64,000 nt of DNA from Microbispora sp. ZYX-F-249 (lineage in GTDB: Bacteria > Actinomycetota > Actinomycetes > Streptosporangiales > Streptosporangiaceae): positions 1 through 64,000 of the forward strand of contig NZ_JBDJAW010000033.1 of assembly GCF_039649665.1 (NCBI RefSeq), in the 5' to 3' direction. Both the position numbers and the translations under genes were made by a program. Of the stretch, positions 62,959 to 64,000 are shown piece by piece. The notes under the pieces were generated by a model that saw only the letters and a program-made list of their open reading frames with translations, did no database searches and was not told where the DNA came from. The number at the start of each line of letters is the position of its first letter. The first letter of the stretch is position 1.

Positions 62959-63756
62959 TCACGGCGCGGCCGGGCGGGGGTGCCACTGCCCGCGCGACTT
63001 GAGCACGTCGCGCAGGCCGCTGACGTTGTCCGTCATGATCCCGTCGACGCCGAGATCGAGCAGGTGGGCCATCGTCACCGGGTCGTTCACCGTCCACACG
63101 TGCACCTGCATGCCGATCGCGTGCGCGGTGCGCACGAGAGCGCGGGTGGTCACCCGCACGCCGCGGAACCCGATGGGCGCCTGCGCGCACGGCACCCCGG
63201 CCCGGGCCAGCCCGGCCAGCAGCCTGCCGTACCCGCCGCCCATCGCGGCCGTGCGCAGGGCGGCCAGGCCGCGCGGGCCGAGCGAGAAGCAGACCTCCCG
63301 GCCGATCGCGCGCCGGGCGCGGGCCAGCCGCGCCTCGGAGAACGAGGTCAGGCACACCCGGTCGTAGGCGCGGGTGCGGTGGACGGCCCGGGCGAGCGGC
63401 GCGATCGCCGCGCTCTCCTTGACGTCGATGTTGAACCGCGTGTCCGGCCAGGTGCCGAGCAGGTCCTCCATCAGCGGGATCTCGTGCCGGCCGCCGATCC
63501 TGGCCTCGCGGACCTCGCGGTAGGGCAGCCGCGAGATGCGGCCGGTGCGGTCGGTGACACGGTCAAGGGTGTGGTCGTGGAACGCGAGCAGGACGCCGTC
63601 GGCGGTCGCGTGCGCGTCGGTCTCCAGGTAGGTGTACCCGAGCTCGACCGCGCGGGAGAACGCCTCCATGGTGTTCTCGCGGGCTTCCGCCGCCCCGCCT
63701 CGGTGCGCGAAGGCGAGCGGGCCGGGATGGTCGAGGAACGCGAAACGGCGGTGCAC
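62959..63756 (-). CDS. glycerophosphodiester phosphodiesterase
   Basis: A 265-residue GDPD protein without a signal peptide. Its TIM barrel carries the catalytic His and the metal residues: AHRGGAAEARENTMEAF, ETDAHATADGVLLAFHDHTLDR and VHVWTVND. It hydrolyses glycerophosphodiesters to glycerol-3-phosphate and an alcohol. The GTG at 63756 has no Shine-Dalgarno site but sits about seven bases after a -10-like CATACT, so it may be read from a leaderless transcript. Confidence 0.9.
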   Translation of the reverse strand: MHRRFAFLDHPGPLAFAHRGGAAEARENTMEAFSRAVELGYTYLETDAHATADGVLLAFHDHTLDRVTDRTGRISRLPYREVREARIGGRHEIPLMEDLLGTWPDTRFNIDVKESAAIAPLARAVHRTRAYDRVCLTSFSEARLARARRAIGREVCFSLGPRGLAALRTAAMGGGYGRLLAGLARAGVPCAQAPIGFRGVRVTTRALVRTAHAIGMQVHVWTVNDPVTMAHLLDLGVDGIMTDNVSGLRDVLKSRGQWHPRPAAP

Positions 63757-63762
63757 GGAAGG

Positions 63763-63791
63763 AGTATGCCGGGTCCCGGCCGAACAGTCAG
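63763..63791 (-). promoter_or_regulatory. candidate leaderless promoter of the GDPD gene
   Basis: On the minus strand CTGACT (-35), a 17-base spacer and CATACT (-10) lie so that transcription should start at the GTG codon itself. Confidence 0.45.
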
Positions 63792-63870
63792 CGCACGTAG
63801 GTGAACATTTGCGTCACAAGAGTCCCTTGTCATGCTCGGGGATCGATGGGGCGCTTCCGCGTGTCGCGGT

Positions 63871-64000
63871 TCACTCAGGGTCCGCCGCCGGCTCTCGCCC
63901 GGGCCGGTCCCGCGCCAGGAGGCCGGTCAGGTGCGCGGCGATGTCGTCGATCGTGGGGTGATCCCAGGCCAGGGTCGGCTCGACCAGCAGGCCGACGGCC
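63871..64000 (-). CDS. C-terminal end of an acyl-carrier-protein domain (PKS-like), partial
   Basis: A minus-strand frame enters at the window edge and ends at 63871. Its 43 residues read VGLLVEPTLAWDHPTIDDI then AAHLTGLLARDRP, the end of a phosphopantetheine carrier domain as found at the C-terminus of polyketide synthase modules (the 'tlvFDhPTp..LA.hL' pattern). The serine that carries the cofactor lies outside the window. It may be the last module of a PKS or a stand-alone ACP; the stop is not followed by an obvious terminator within 110 bases. Confidence 0.75.
   Translation of the reverse strand, partial: AVGLLVEPTLAWDHPTIDDIAAHLTGLLARDRPGREPAADPE

Noticed and set aside
63763-63815. Plus-strand peptide from ATG 63766 after GGAAGGAG
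   Set aside because: Only about a dozen codons, opposite the GDPD promoter. The ribosome-like site is chance in GC-rich DNA.

Overview
The window is very GC-rich DNA with GTG/TTG starts, 4-base stop/start overlaps and families typical of filamentous actinomycetes (RbpA, MMPL, DUF1206, UMF1 transporters, secreted GH3/GH39/GH27 enzymes, CopD-CtaG fusion). I infer a Streptosporangiales-type actinomycete chromosome from gene content alone. No rRNA, tRNA, IS element, CRISPR or phage gene was seen. The left edge cuts a WxL-like surface protein. The right edge cuts the C-terminus of an acyl-carrier-protein domain, probably from a polyketide synthase or similar.

Layout. 0.6-7.5 kb: a ROK regulator divergent from a ribose-type ABC operon (ATPase, two permeases, lipoprotein, ketose 3-epimerase-like enzyme). 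7.6-16.5 kb: a decayed SDR gene, an ExoP-type GH3 glucosidase behind a CebR-like palindrome, an acyltransferase-3 whose tail runs into a convergent MFS gene, a PHM-like copper monooxygenase lipoprotein, and a DEAD-box helicase with a DbpA-type RNA-binding tail. 16.5-24 kb: GH39 with a divergent LacI regulator, CopD-CtaG, and a GH27 alpha-galactosidase with a ricin-type lectin domain. 24-28 kb: a copper-handling locus (YcnI, PCuAC chaperone, Tat-exported Dyp peroxidase) flanked by two paralogous small membrane proteins. 28-30.4 kb: AraC regulator divergent from an SDR.

30.8-43.5 kb looks like a peptidoglycan-recycling island: BadF-type amino-sugar kinase, NagZ, a five-gene peptide-type ABC importer, a double-GNAT protein, NamZ (DUF1343), MurQ and a beta-lactamase-fold hydrolase. 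The set resembles the Bacillus subtilis murQ/nagZ/amiE/namZ cluster, but has an ABC importer plus kinase where Bacillus has a PTS. 43.6-46.1 kb: DUF1206 protein, and a TetR/SDR pair with two clear palindromic operators.

46.2-56.8 kb (minus strand) is the most interesting part. Ten genes are joined by 4-8 base overlaps, behind a Zur/Fur-like palindrome: ATP-grasp ligase, DUF364 protein, cysteine-synthase-like PLP enzyme (frameshifted in this sequence), dipeptide-epimerase-like enolase-superfamily enzyme, MFS exporter, methyltransferase, and a nickel/peptide-type ABC importer whose two ATPases are fused. I infer a small amino-acid-derived metallophore made, exported and re-imported under metal control. 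The product is unknown, and the enzyme set does not match staphylopine or EDDS pathways as I know them.

57-64 kb: a P450 remnant, a TetR/MMPL pair with twin operators, a tandem universal stress protein, rbpA with a SigR-type promoter, a UMF1-family transporter, a glycerophosphodiester phosphodiesterase with a possible leaderless start, and the ACP fragment. Short tandem arrays occur at three junctions between co-directional genes.
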